This document shows positions 1 to 9,024 of a stretch of 64,000 nucleotides of DNA, piece by piece (positions within the stretch are counted from its first letter, which is position 1; every line of letters starts with the position of its first letter). The position numbers were made by a program, and so were the translations under genes. This DNA comes from Bin55 sp965205545. Lineage in GTDB: Bacteria; Pseudomonadota; Gammaproteobacteria; Pseudomonadales; Azotimanducaceae. The notes below the pieces were generated by a model. That model saw nothing but the letters and a program-made list of their open reading frames with translations, did not search any database and was not told the origin of the DNA. The DNA lies in the NCBI GenBank assembly GCA_965205545.1, contig OZ242170.1, forward strand, positions 806,001-870,000, written 5' to 3'.

Positions 1-1046
1 CAATTGCCACAGAAGACTACGACGGTCGAGGTAAATGCATCAATCTTGGTGGTTGCTATACAGGTTGTGCACAAGGTGCGAAAGCTTCATCGGACATTAC
101 CTACTGGCCACATGCAATTCGAGCAGGAGTTGAATTAAGAACCCATTGTCGTGTTCGTGAAATCACGGTAAACGACAATGACTTTGCCACTGGCGTGACC
201 TACTTCGACGAAAATGGCGTGGAGAGGCACCAAAGAGCCGAAGTCGTTATTCTCGCTTGCAATGGTGTGGGAACTCCACGACTATTGCTAAACTCGACAT
301 CCCCACGATTCCCAAACGGATTGGCGAATCGAAGTGGATTGGTAGGCAAGAACTTCATGTTCCATCCGTACGCGCTAATAGTGGGCGTCTTTCCCGACGA
401 ACTGGACGGCTACAAAGGACCGGGGGTGTGCATATGGAGCCAAGAGTTCTACGAAACTGATGAATCACGAGGCTATCTGAGGGGATTCACATTTGAGTGC
501 GCTCGTGGACGCGGCGTAGTAGGTACAGCTTTGACGGGATTGGGATATGGTCACATCCCATGGGGAAGTGGCCATCATGCGGCTTATCGCAAGCTCCACA
601 ATCGAATCGCTGGAATGTCAGCGATATGCGAAGACTTTCCGGAAGAGCACAACACTGTAACTCTCGACCCTGATTTAAAGGACTCCAATGGAATCCCGTG
701 TCCAAAGATCGACTACACCGTAAGCGAAAATTCGGAGAAGATGCTGCAATTCGCTATTGAACGAGCAACTGAGGTTCTTAAGGCATCCGGAGCAACCGAC
801 ATTCTGACGGAGTGCCCGATCGCGCACGGCGGCTGGCACCTGATGGGCACGACTCGAATGGGCACGGATCCGGAACGGTCCGTCGTCAACGAATGGGGAC
901 GGTGCCACGACGTCAGGAACATGTTTGTCGTCGATGGAAGCATTTTCGTTACAAGCGCAGGGGTCAATCCCACGCGAACTATCCAGGCGCTAGCGTTGTA
1001 TGTGGCAGACTCTATGAAAAAAAGACTGGCAAATCTGTTTGACTAG
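1..1046 (+). CDS. GMC-family FAD oxidoreductase, 3' part (5' end outside window)
   Basis: The reading frame is open from base 3 to the TAG at 1044-1046, giving about 347 visible residues of a protein that begins upstream of the window. The last 80 residues carry the GMC C-terminal signature: HGGWHLMGTTRMG, then VVDGSIFVTSAGVNPTRT and an amphipathic helix. The His of HGGWH (about base 826) and the Asn of GVNPT (about 967) fit the catalytic His/Asn pair of glucose-methanol-choline oxidoreductases. The cysteine-rich stretch near the 5' edge (GGCYTGCAQGAK) fits the substrate-domain side. The FAD-binding N-terminus is not visible. The next gene starts 4 bp downstream and encodes a gluconate-2-dehydrogenase subunit-3-like protein, so the pair probably forms a membrane-associated or periplasmic sugar/alcohol dehydrogenase. 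The substrate is unknown. Confidence 0.9.
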   Translation, partial: IATEDYDGRGKCINLGGCYTGCAQGAKASSDITYWPHAIRAGVELRTHCRVREITVNDNDFATGVTYFDENGVERHQRAEVVILACNGVGTPRLLLNSTSPRFPNGLANRSGLVGKNFMFHPYALIVGVFPDELDGYKGPGVCIWSQEFYETDESRGYLRGFTFECARGRGVVGTALTGLGYGHIPWGSGHHAAYRKLHNRIAGMSAICEDFPEEHNTVTLDPDLKDSNGIPCPKIDYTVSENSEKMLQFAIERATEVLKASGATDILTECPIAHGGWHLMGTTRMGTDPERSVVNEWGRCHDVRNMFVVDGSIFVTSAGVNPTRTIQALALYVADSMKKRLANLFD

Positions 1047-1050
1047 AAAG

Positions 1051-1533
1051 ATGTCCGATTCGCAACAACTCATAGCCACGGAATCGTTGACGGACAGTCA
1101 CTGCCTGGTGCTGAATTCGCTTCTCGACACAATGATTCCACCCGACAGCCCTCTATCGATTCCGGGTGCTGGTGATCCAGTGATAGTGGAACGAATCGTC
1201 AAGTCGATTCGAGTGGGTTCCTTGCAACAAATTGCTGAAGGCTTGAATGAGGTCGAGGCGCTGACTCATGCAGCAAGCGGACGTAAATTCGTGGAGTGCG
1301 ATCAGGCAGAACGTGAAGAGTGCTTCCACGCGCATAAATTAGCACAACGGGATTTTGTAAGGACTCTAGGATCTATCGCAATCCATTGCTACTACACCGA
1401 TCCTCGCGTAATGGAATCTCTTGAAATGGAACCGCGTCCACCGTTCCCAAAGGGGTTCAAAGTGGAACAGGGAGACTGGTCACTGCTCGATCCGGTTCGA
1501 GAGAGACCCAAAATCTACCGCAAGACATCGTAA
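1051..1533 (+). CDS. Gluconate 2-dehydrogenase subunit 3-like protein
   Basis: This 160-residue protein resembles the small subunit of GMC-type membrane dehydrogenases. Family-like elements are an early helix with LNSLLDTMIPPDSP, a central helical part, and a C-terminal HCYYTDPRVMESLEMEPR segment followed by PPFPKGF. The chosen start is ATG 1051, four bases after the stop of the GMC gene; a TTG at 1039 would overlap that gene by 8 bp. The tight spacing implies co-transcription and complex formation with the upstream oxidoreductase. No Tat signal is visible in the chosen frame, although family members often have one. The assignment rests on context and the C-terminal pattern. Confidence 0.75.
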   Translation: MSDSQQLIATESLTDSHCLVLNSLLDTMIPPDSPLSIPGAGDPVIVERIVKSIRVGSLQQIAEGLNEVEALTHAASGRKFVECDQAEREECFHAHKLAQRDFVRTLGSIAIHCYYTDPRVMESLEMEPRPPFPKGFKVEQGDWSLLDPVRERPKIYRKTS

Positions 1534-1891
1534 GCCAAGAAGCTCCTCCGCCACAGCCTAGTACCGTCAACACTCCACTTGTTGGCCATTGCTGCGTGTA
1601 ATCTGCTCTGCTTTACTCGTTGCGGCAATTGAATATCGCATCGAAATGCACCTGGACAATGCGGGTATGTATTGCACAGGTTCAAACTCCAACAAGCCGC
1701 TAACACCACAATTCAACGCAGACACCGGAAAAACCGTGTTCTGCGCAAATTGTTGTGTAGATTCAATTCATAACACTATACGGCTTTACTGCTGATTTCG
1801 ATTGCAGGACCGACTGCAAATCAACTCCTATAACTTTCTCTAATATTGTGAACAGATACCTATTATGCATTTATTAAATAATAATAAATGA

Positions 1892-1897
1892 TATAAT
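1892..1897 (+). promoter_or_regulatory. Candidate -10 element in AT-rich leader
   Basis: Bases 1850-1915 are strikingly AT-rich compared with the flanking genes and contain a perfect TATAAT at 1892-1897, 41 bp before the ATG at 1938. A -35 at 17-bp spacing is poor (about TTTATT near 1870). The rest of the gene-free stretch 1534-1937 holds only short frames with no coding character. Confidence 0.4.
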
Positions 1898-1937
1898 GTA
1901 TTACAAATTGTCTTATCTCAAAAGGAGAAAATCAACA

Positions 1938-3050
1938 ATGAGTGAAAAGAAACTACCGCGCAAGATCGAAAGTCAACTCCGTGAGTTGGAAGATAGCTGG
2001 GCATCAAGTATCGGCGACCTGCACGATTTGCCAGGCCGGTATCGCCAAAACATATACAACCACTGCTTCGCACCAGGAAACCGGGACGGTCGTGGCATTT
2101 CTGTTCGTGCGCTAAGGCACATAGAAACCGCACTACGTCACACACGGTCAGCGCTAAAGGTTGTGCTTGAAAACAACCGAGATCCATTCACAATTAAATG
2201 TGCCCGAAAGTTCTTGAAGCGACTTGCGCACGACAGCTGTTTTGAACAAAGCGCGAGAGGCGGCCGACGTTTCTATTGCAGACTGCTGGAGGACGGCAGG
2301 CGACGAAGAGAGAACACGCTCCACTTTCAACTCCAAACCTACTACATCGGTCAACGATTGAGTGTCTCACGAGTACGAAGCAAATCTGAACTCAAGAAAA
2401 TCGGGCGGATTCTTCAGTGTTGCGTTGCTGGCGGTTATCACGCGAGTCGCTACTGGAACTCCTGCATCGAAGGGAATTCGGAACTGTGGAGTATTAGTGA
2501 GTACGGCCAGCTAGTTGCTCTGATGGAGATTGACTCCTGCAGTTCGCCTAGGGGAATCGACGACTTTCGTAGCCGAAAAGTAACAATCCTTGATGAATTT
2601 GAAGCTGACGACGGCTTCGTCTTTTCCTACAACGAAGTGGTTGAGCTACGACGGCAGCTTCGCATTGACGAGGATGTTCATGACGTTGTAGTAACTGCTG
2701 GAGCATTCGACGAATTTATTGAGGGCACACTAGACATTCGCTCTCCTACACACAGAATCGATTTTCAAAACAAGACATTCGACGTGTGGGCAGGACCCAA
2801 TGTGCTCATACTTCGTCAAGCCAAAGAGTGTACGGTTAGCTCGATCTCAAATTCAAGCGATGATCTGCTGGCAGTACCAGACAGTGCGGTCTGGCTACGT
2901 TTTCAACGTCGAAGGAATGAAGATTGGTTGGAAAGCGAATCGTTCGACTGGGACACGACTTCAAACAGCGATTGGTACTTCCATTCGCTGGGTGAGTTGT
3001 TCTTCACCTATCCGCATTTAATTGAAGCCTGCAAAGCACATTCGGACTAG
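1938..3050 (+). CDS. Hypothetical protein, possibly PcfJ-like
   Basis: The start ATG 1938 is preceded by a good Shine-Dalgarno (AAAGGAG at 1920-1926). Starting there gives 370 residues; an in-frame ATG at 1896 lies inside the candidate promoter and is less likely. The N-terminal third is basic and helical (many Arg, e.g. GRRRRENTLHF). The middle contains KKIGRILQCCVAGGYHASRYW followed by an LWSI and ALMEID strand pair. That order, a Cys-Val pair, a Tyr/His helix, then a sheet ending in an acidic residue, weakly recalls PcfJ-like proteins, but I cannot confirm it. The C-terminal half is acidic and Ser/Trp-rich. It is monocistronic, with gene-free DNA on both sides and an AT-rich leader, so recent acquisition is possible. 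No function can be given. Confidence 0.7.
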   Translation: MSEKKLPRKIESQLRELEDSWASSIGDLHDLPGRYRQNIYNHCFAPGNRDGRGISVRALRHIETALRHTRSALKVVLENNRDPFTIKCARKFLKRLAHDSCFEQSARGGRRFYCRLLEDGRRRRENTLHFQLQTYYIGQRLSVSRVRSKSELKKIGRILQCCVAGGYHASRYWNSCIEGNSELWSISEYGQLVALMEIDSCSSPRGIDDFRSRKVTILDEFEADDGFVFSYNEVVELRRQLRIDEDVHDVVVTAGAFDEFIEGTLDIRSPTHRIDFQNKTFDVWAGPNVLILRQAKECTVSSISNSSDDLLAVPDSAVWLRFQRRRNEDWLESESFDWDTTSNSDWYFHSLGELFFTYPHLIEACKAHSD

Positions 3051-3427
3051 ACTTTAGACAACCCCCTCAGCGACTATCGAGGCTTCCTAGTCTGCTGAAA
3101 CGTCGATTCCATAAGAGCGTTGGATCTAATTCCGACAAGAGAACAGGCGCTCAACGTGCATTTGGCAAACACCTTTGATCAATGGAGTTGGTGATGTACA
3201 ACAGTAGAGCCAGTTCGCCTTGATTAGTTTCGAAGCATGACCAATCTAGCAGAGAAGAAAGTGATTTGTGGGGTTGAGGTGAGTTTGATTGTGCAGCTCG
3301 AAAGAGGAAAGTTCATTCCCGTGATATCCTCCTGTCGAGCAGATCAAACAATTCGCCTGAGATCTGTCTGGGCAGGCTTGTTTACTCGGAGAAGTTCGTG
3401 CCTCATGCCATAAACAACGCCCACCAG
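3051..3427. other. Gene-free interval
   Basis: This 377-bp stretch separates the convergent ends of the unknown gene and the first repeat protein. I see no frame with coding character, no clear hairpin with a T-run, and no repeat shared with the rest of the window. Confidence 0.5.
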
Positions 3428-5290
3428 CTAGTAAGAAATAATGCCTTTCTTTGCGTTCTCTGCATCTTCATCTGACAGGAACCGTTTGGCAAGTTCTAAC
3501 TCTTCGTCGGACAGGTGGTTGTGCAAACTATCATAGACCCAGAGCGCTAACGCTGCCCTAGATTTGATCTCATCGGTTGGTAACTTGTCGATTGCACTAA
3601 GCAATCCTTGAGGATCTGAACCTGCCCACTGCGGCAGTAATTCCTTGAGATAGTACGTCCTATTCGATTCAGGAAGCGTTTGTGCTAGCTCGAGTGCCTT
3701 TTGCGTTTCGCCTTCTCGTATATACCCTGCGCCAACTATCGCGTATGAAGCCGCTTGTGTTCGGCCTTTGCGCACGCGAGGAAGGAATTGGACGGCCTTG
3801 TCAAAATCGAACCTAGCGAGGGCGCTAATAACCGTTACTTCCAATCCCTGCGATCCTTCGTCGATGGGTTGTTCAAGCGCTGTCTCAAAAGCAAATAGCG
3901 GATCTTCGTCGGCGACGCGGAAAAGGGTGTTGGACAACAACTGCGGTCGCAAGTGCTCTATGCTCGGTTCACCCAAAATCCATGCAAGTGCAGATTTGGG
4001 ATCCCTCGTTGACCAGATTGACGCAAGCAAATTGGCAGCGCTGGTCTTCGGTATGCCATCTTCTAAGCTAGCAACTAATTCAGCAGCTTTAGTGGGATCA
4101 CGATGTGCGATGGCAGATGTCGCCGAAGTGACTGCTGAACGCTGGAGATGATCCGACAATTGATCGAGGTTGGCGAGAACATCGAATGGCGACTGACGCG
4201 CCCATGCGTTGGTCACAGATTGCTCAAGCTGGCGACGCAATCCACTCTTGTCGATTTGAGCTACTGCCGCGAGTGCTGCTGTTGGGTCCGTTCCAGCCCA
4301 AATTGCTACGACGCTTGAAACAAATGTGTTAGAGCCGGCGGTGTCAAACTTAAGCGAATATTCAAATGCACCTTCTGGATCGGCCTGAGCCACATTGGTG
4401 AGGACCGAATTCAACACGGTAGTTCTAGCTTGCGTGCTAGTTATCGACTCCGACACTTGATTAAGAACATCCAAGCCACTCTTATTTACCCATGCGTTTG
4501 CAATATCGACAAGCGTCCACAATTGTTGAAAGTCATTTTGAAGTTCATCGACAAGCTCATACCATGCATCTCGTGGATCAAGGGTGGAATCGCTCACCTT
4601 CTCCAGCACGATCAAGTTGATCGCATACTGTTCATTGCCAAGTCGTCGCGCAATTTCTCGACGTTTAGCTACAGAAAGATCACTTCTTTCTGCCAAAATG
4701 CTGGACATTGCCGAGAATTTCCTATTCTCATCCATCGAACTTGCATGCGACACGGCCTCTTCTAGGTTAGATCGGGACCATTCGCCAAAAATTGAAACTA
4801 TAAATTCTTCGGTGTATTGAGCATTGAGTCCATCAAGTCGTGACAAAGCACTTCGTGGGCTTAATTGGGCCATTCTTTGAAAAATTACGGACTGCACCTG
4901 TGCTCGAGATGAGAGTTTGATGTTCTTCGATTCTTCAAGTAGATCGAGAGTTTGCTGCTCGTTAGCGTGGGACAACATGCCACGTAGTGCAATACTTCTG
5001 TCGAATGGACTCTTATATTCACTAAGTTCATCAAGAGAGTGGATATTAGCGGTAGTGACCATGGATCGAGTTAGCAAGGCATCACGTTCCCGGCCATCCT
5101 CTGTTGTGCCATTCTGAACTGACCGGGTTGGTTCTGGCGGTTTTAGGTTGGTGGATGTATCTGCTAGATTGCCTTTACCGCTGGGCTTAGGCAGCACGAG
5201 GAAAACTGCGCTAGCGAAACATGCTCCAACAATGACCGATATGGTCACAAGCAGAACAGTGTTCAAATTGCGGCCTCTAGTCGATTTCAT
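3428..5290 (-). CDS. Membrane-anchored repeat protein, paralogue A
   Basis: The protein has about 620 residues from ATG 5290; a GTG at 5305 would add five. Residues 1-40 hold a basic start (MKSTRGRN) and one hydrophobic helix (VLLVTISVIVGACFASAVFLVL), so it is anchored with the rest probably periplasmic. A low-complexity linker follows. The body is a series of about 35-40-residue helical repeats, recognised by the spaced pattern W-x-x-x-DP-x-x-A (DPEGAFEYSL, DPTAALAAVAQI, DPTKAAELVASL, DPKSALAWILGEP, DPLFAFETALEQP, DPQGLLSAIDKLP). This suggests a HEAT/TPR-type solenoid for protein contacts. A paralogue with the same layout lies at 9025-10938 on the other strand; both end in a DP-x-x-LL-(12)-KS block. 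No catalytic motif is visible and the role is unknown. Confidence 0.8.
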   Translation of the reverse strand: MKSTRGRNLNTVLLVTISVIVGACFASAVFLVLPKPSGKGNLADTSTNLKPPEPTRSVQNGTTEDGRERDALLTRSMVTTANIHSLDELSEYKSPFDRSIALRGMLSHANEQQTLDLLEESKNIKLSSRAQVQSVIFQRMAQLSPRSALSRLDGLNAQYTEEFIVSIFGEWSRSNLEEAVSHASSMDENRKFSAMSSILAERSDLSVAKRREIARRLGNEQYAINLIVLEKVSDSTLDPRDAWYELVDELQNDFQQLWTLVDIANAWVNKSGLDVLNQVSESITSTQARTTVLNSVLTNVAQADPEGAFEYSLKFDTAGSNTFVSSVVAIWAGTDPTAALAAVAQIDKSGLRRQLEQSVTNAWARQSPFDVLANLDQLSDHLQRSAVTSATSAIAHRDPTKAAELVASLEDGIPKTSAANLLASIWSTRDPKSALAWILGEPSIEHLRPQLLSNTLFRVADEDPLFAFETALEQPIDEGSQGLEVTVISALARFDFDKAVQFLPRVRKGRTQAASYAIVGAGYIREGETQKALELAQTLPESNRTYYLKELLPQWAGSDPQGLLSAIDKLPTDEIKSRAALALWVYDSLHNHLSDEELELAKRFLSDEDAENAKKGIISY

Positions 5291-5411
5291 ATGATTCAGT
5301 AGCACTCAGCATTGATTCCATGGTATGTACCGTCGCTCGAACGGTCAATCAATCTACGTTTCACTATTCCCAAGTAGTGGCACGTGTCGCTACGATATTC
5401 GCAAAAGTCAC

Positions 5412-5428
5412 CTCCTATTGGCTAGGAG
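5412..5428 (-). terminator. Weak hairpin downstream of the SDR gene
   Basis: CTCCTA (5412-5417) and TAGGAG (5423-5428) form a 6-bp stem with a 5-base loop, 18 bp past the SDR stop. Read on the minus strand it is followed by GTGACTTTTG, so the T-run is short. It may end the SDR/enoyl-CoA hydratase transcript before paralogue A, but the stem is short. Confidence 0.3.
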
Positions 5429-5445
5429 ATTACAGCGTGGCTTAG

Positions 5446-6216
5446 CTAACGAGCTGTGTAGCCACCATCAACCGGAATGACAGCACCGTTAATGAAGCTG
5501 GCATCAGCGCTCGCCAAGAACGCTGCGACGCCAGCGATTTCTTCTGCTGTTCCCATGCGCCCCATCGGATGCAATCGCTCATGAATTTCTCTTAGCGTGT
5601 CATTTTGCTGAATGATCGAAGTCATGGGCGTCGCGATATATCCTGGCGCGATGGCATTGACCCTTACTTTCTGTTTGGCATACATCACTGCAAATTGCTT
5701 GGTTAGACCGACAACACCGTGCTTCGCCGCAACATAGCTACTAATTCCTTCATTCAATTCCGGTGTTCTGGGAGTCTCGTGATCTTCTACTGGCAACAGC
5801 GCAACTAGACCAGCTATCGAGGCAGTGTTCACGATGGAGCCTCCGCCACGGCTTGCCAGGTAATGTGCACCATGACTCAACCCGTAAAACACACCAGAAA
5901 GGTTGACAGAGGTTGTTGATTTCCAGGACTGCCCGCCGATTCCTGCGTTGTTGAAAAGTGTGTTCAATCCGCCGAATTGGTCTTCGACAAAGCTGAATGA
6001 CTCTTTGACCGCGTCTTCGTCGGTTACATCCAATTTCAGCGGTACAGCTTTGCCCTGCTTCGCAACGATTTCGGCGGCGGCGGAAGCTGCCCCCTCATAG
6101 TCGCGGTCTGCACAGACTACTGACGCACCTTCGTGTGCAAGGCGCACGGCGGTGGCGCGACCGATTCCGCTGGCGGCACCAGTGATCAGTGCAACATGGT
6201 CGACGAAACGACGCAT
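5446..6216 (-). CDS. Short-chain dehydrogenase/reductase
   Basis: This is a 256-residue classical SDR. Residues 10-21 carry the Rossmann motif TGAASGIG, NNAG is at 89-92, and the catalytic set is Asn105, Ser133 (NTASIAG), Tyr161 and Lys165 (YVAAK). VIPVDGGYTAR at the C-terminus is typical. Asp37 after the second strand (CADRDY) suggests NAD rather than NADP. The gene starts 2 bp after the stop of the enoyl-CoA hydratase-like gene, so the two are an operon and probably act in one pathway, for example dehydrogenation of a hydroxyacyl-CoA or a sterol/terpenoid alcohol. The substrate is not predictable. Confidence 0.93.
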   Translation of the reverse strand: MRRFVDHVALITGAASGIGRATAVRLAHEGASVVCADRDYEGAASAAAEIVAKQGKAVPLKLDVTDEDAVKESFSFVEDQFGGLNTLFNNAGIGGQSWKSTTSVNLSGVFYGLSHGAHYLASRGGGSIVNTASIAGLVALLPVEDHETPRTPELNEGISSYVAAKHGVVGLTKQFAVMYAKQKVRVNAIAPGYIATPMTSIIQQNDTLREIHERLHPMGRMGTAEEIAGVAAFLASADASFINGAVIPVDGGYTAR

Positions 6217-6218
6217 TG

Positions 6219-7127
6219 TCAGGCTTTCTTGGACATACCCGCGACAGGCCGGTCCTTTGGAGCACTGTCATAAGCTCCCCGGAAATCTCTAAATGGACCG
6301 TCTCTCCACTCCAACGCTGCTTTCAGTCCTTCGTCTCTGACTCGACGCCCCCACTCTGCTGACGCAGCTCGTTGTGCACTGAGTGCCTGAATCTCAGTTC
6401 CAGAATGCAGTGCTTCACGGATTCCTTGAGTTTCATATTGACGATTTACGGCCCGTTTCGAATACATGAGCATTTCGTTGTCGATGTGAGACATTCGTTC
6501 GGCAAATTTGACGACGAAATCATCGAGCTCGTCTTTTGGCCGGGCGTAGTTGGCCCAACCCAAGCGCCACATCTCGGTGCCAGAGAACGAGTCGCCAACA
6601 TAGGCAAACTCGCGCGCTTTGGCCGGTGGCAGAAACCAAGGAGCCCACATCATGTCCATGGTGGTCATGGCACGAACAGGTGGGTAACCAATGGATGCAT
6701 CCTCCGCGACGATGCGAAAATCGCAAACGGAAGCAAGCTCGGTCCCACCCGCCAAGCAATGCCCGTGGATCTGACAGACCACGGGTTTCGCCAGCTCCCA
6801 AATCGTCCAGTTGGTCATTACGACGTGTCGAGCCCATTGCGTTGCCCCGGGATGGGTGCTTCCCGTATACGGTAGCTTTGATCGCTTATCAACGTACTCG
6901 TCACCGGAAGCGGCTCTCGACGGAGAAAGGTCATAGCCGGCTGAAAAGGACCTGCCAGCGCCCTTGAGAATGATCACTCCAACGTCGCTGTTGGCCTCGG
7001 CATCTCGCATGGCTTCCATGAGTTCGCCTCGAAGGTTGTTGCTGAGAGCGTTCAGTTTCTCCGGGCGATTCAATGTGATCGTAGCCAGGCGGCCTTCACT
7101 TTCGTACAAAACGTCTGAATATGGCAC
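6219..7127 (-). CDS. Enoyl-CoA hydratase/isomerase (crotonase) family protein
   Basis: I place the start at GTG 7127 because AAGGAGG lies 5 bases upstream; a longer frame begins at 7169 but would run through that Shine-Dalgarno. This gives 302 residues. Crotonase features are ATITLNRPEKLNALS near the N-terminus, the oxyanion-hole strand SFSAGYDLS, and the second block HGHCLAGGTELAS with a Glu. The usual FG-x-PE motif reads IGYPPVRA, so the second catalytic Glu of true hydratases is replaced. An insert of about 30 residues between the two blocks is longer than usual. It may be an isomerase, hydrolase or non-classical hydratase. It is co-transcribed with the SDR (2-bp gap) and divergent from the PhyH gene, with starts about 30 bp apart. 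Confidence 0.88.
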   Translation of the reverse strand: MPYSDVLYESEGRLATITLNRPEKLNALSNNLRGELMEAMRDAEANSDVGVIILKGAGRSFSAGYDLSPSRAASGDEYVDKRSKLPYTGSTHPGATQWARHVVMTNWTIWELAKPVVCQIHGHCLAGGTELASVCDFRIVAEDASIGYPPVRAMTTMDMMWAPWFLPPAKAREFAYVGDSFSGTEMWRLGWANYARPKDELDDFVVKFAERMSHIDNEMLMYSKRAVNRQYETQGIREALHSGTEIQALSAQRAASAEWGRRVRDEGLKAALEWRDGPFRDFRGAYDSAPKDRPVAGMSKKA

Positions 7128-7156
7128 AGCGGCCTCCTTCAATTTCGGCAACTTCC

Positions 7157-7972
7157 ATGATAGCCACACAAAGAACTAGCGACATACAATCGGCAGATGC
7201 ACGATCAATTCGAAAAAAGTTGAACTCTGACCAAATCAAGACCTATCGTTCGCAGGGGTTTCTAGTTCTCGAAAATCTAATCGAGCAAGATTGTCTTGAA
7301 CGATTGAATCAACGATTTGTGGAGTTTGCCAACGCAAGCCGCAAGTTGGTGTCCGGCATGAAGCTAATGAAGGATGTGATGGTTGCCAAAGGTGCTGTAC
7401 AACCTGAATCGAACCTTCATGGAATCAACAAGCTACTCAACTTTGAAAACGATGAGATTCTTATGTCGTACGTTCGTCATCCGGACTTGGTGGCTGCGGT
7501 CGAAGCATTGATCGGGACTGATCTCTGTTCAATCGTCACAAACGTATTCAACAAGCCTCCAAATGTGGACGGACGTCACCCGCTGCATCAAGACTTGCGT
7601 TATTTCAGGATACGCCCGCCCGAGAAGATAGTCGCTGTGTGGACGGCGATCACGCCAACAAATCGAGAGAATGGCTGCCTTGCCGTGATTCCCGGTTCCC
7701 ACAAAGTCGGGTTGATGAACCACACAACGCCCGACTGGGAATTTGTCAACTACAAGTTTTATGGGATCGAAGAGGATCTCACTCAGAATCGAGTCCACAT
7801 TGAAATGGAGCCTGGTGACACGATCCTATTTCACCCGTTGCTGGTCCACGGATCCGGACATAATCGAACAAACGATTTCCGCCGCTCGATATCCGCACAC
7901 TATGCGAGTTCAGATTGCGAGTCACCGCCTCCTGACTGGCGAGACAATCAGTTTGTCCGTCCCCTTTCCTAG
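7157..7972 (+). CDS. Phytanoyl-CoA dioxygenase (PhyH) family protein
   Basis: Starting at ATG 7157 gives 271 residues. The in-frame ATG at 7121 would lie under the divergent GTG start and Shine-Dalgarno of the crotonase gene, so I prefer the later one; no clear ribosome site supports either. The Fe(II)/2-oxoglutarate facial triad is visible: His144 and Asp146 (HPLHQDLRYF) and His231 (FHPLLVHGSGHN), with Arg242 (NDFRRSIS) as the 2-oxoglutarate anchor. The N-terminal QIKTYRSQGFLVLENLI is typical of PhyH proteins, which hydroxylate the alpha position of acyl-CoAs or natural products. It ends convergently with the LLM gene, overlapping by 4 bp. Confidence 0.9.
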   Translation: MIATQRTSDIQSADARSIRKKLNSDQIKTYRSQGFLVLENLIEQDCLERLNQRFVEFANASRKLVSGMKLMKDVMVAKGAVQPESNLHGINKLLNFENDEILMSYVRHPDLVAAVEALIGTDLCSIVTNVFNKPPNVDGRHPLHQDLRYFRIRPPEKIVAVWTAITPTNRENGCLAVIPGSHKVGLMNHTTPDWEFVNYKFYGIEEDLTQNRVHIEMEPGDTILFHPLLVHGSGHNRTNDFRRSISAHYASSDCESPPPDWRDNQFVRPLS

Positions 7973-8907
7973 CTGAACTCGGGTGCAACTTCCTCCATAA
8001 ACAGTTGTGCGGGTTCTCGAGTGTCTTTTCCGAAGAACTCGATCATGAGCATTGTGCAACCCAATTCAACATGCTTTTGAATGCGTTCGATGCACTGATC
8101 CGGAGTGCCTGTAATGGCCATCTCGCCCAAGGGATCACCAAGGTGGCCGCCAAATATCTGTGCGGCGCGCTGCGACATTGGCCCGGCATCCTTTTCCGTT
8201 CGAGCAATGGTTACCAAACACTGCTGGCTAATCGTTATGTCGGAGAAGTCACGATCTACTGAATCACAGTGTCGTTTCAAAACGTCGACCTTGTGAGCTA
8301 GATTCGCTTGGTGACCTGCCAAGTTGTTCCACATGTCAGCCTGTTCAGCAACAATGCGCAATGTGACCGTTTCTCCAGCTCCACCAATGAGTATTGGAAT
8401 GTCGCGCGGTGGCTTAGGTTGGCAGACAACTTGGTCCGCACTTACGAATTTTCCCGAGTATGTCGTCTCTTCCTCGGGGCTCCACATTCGTCTAAGAAGC
8501 TGAACAGTCTCGTCAAGCTGCTGCAGCCGCTCCCGAGTTGACAGGAACGGCATACCAAAGTCGGTGAACTCTCTAGGCATCCACCCACCTCCGAGACCGG
8601 CAATGACTCGTCCGCCAGCAATATTGTCGATCGAAGCTATGGTCTTACCTAAATGCGCAGGATTGCGCATACCCACTGGAGTGACAAGTGTTCCCAATTC
8701 AACACGCTCGGTGATTGCTGCAAGCGCTGCAAGTGTCGACCAAGCTTCAAAAATTGGGAGTTGCGGAGATTGTGGTCCGTAAAGGTGATCACAGAGCCAC
8801 AGCGAATCAAATCCCATGTCTTCGAATGCACGTGCCGCTTCCGATGTGGCAATCCATGGTCGCTTGATTTGAGGAACAGTTACTCCAAAGTGAACATTTG
8901 CTGCCAT
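7969..8907 (-). CDS. LLM-class flavin/F420-dependent oxidoreductase
   Basis: This 312-residue luciferase-like TIM-barrel protein shows GFDSLWLCDHLY, a central strand ERVELGTLVTPVGMRNPAHLGKTIASID, the GRVIAGLGGGWMPREFTDFG loop, and PPRDIPILIGGAGETVTLRIVAEQADMWN. The order matches F420-dependent LLM proteins of about 300 residues. The cofactor, F420 or FMN, cannot be settled from sequence. Three LLM genes occur in this window. Its stop overlaps that of the PhyH gene, and it diverges from repeat protein paralogue B. Confidence 0.9.
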   Translation of the reverse strand: MAANVHFGVTVPQIKRPWIATSEAARAFEDMGFDSLWLCDHLYGPQSPQLPIFEAWSTLAALAAITERVELGTLVTPVGMRNPAHLGKTIASIDNIAGGRVIAGLGGGWMPREFTDFGMPFLSTRERLQQLDETVQLLRRMWSPEEETTYSGKFVSADQVVCQPKPPRDIPILIGGAGETVTLRIVAEQADMWNNLAGHQANLAHKVDVLKRHCDSVDRDFSDITISQQCLVTIARTEKDAGPMSQRAAQIFGGHLGDPLGEMAITGTPDQCIERIQKHVELGCTMLMIEFFGKDTREPAQLFMEEVAPEFS

Positions 8908-9024
8908 TGCACTGCTATTCCGACGAGTTTTCTCGATTGTAGCGACTAGACGACTACTCCACAGGTAACGAAAAGAAGTGTTGTTTAATAGAACTCACCA
9001 TTGGTGATGATCGGGTAGCGTCCT

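Noticed and set aside
1589..1795. 68-codon plus-strand frame after the gluconate dehydrogenase-like gene
   Set aside because: There is no ribosome site and no recognisable domain, and composition looks non-coding.
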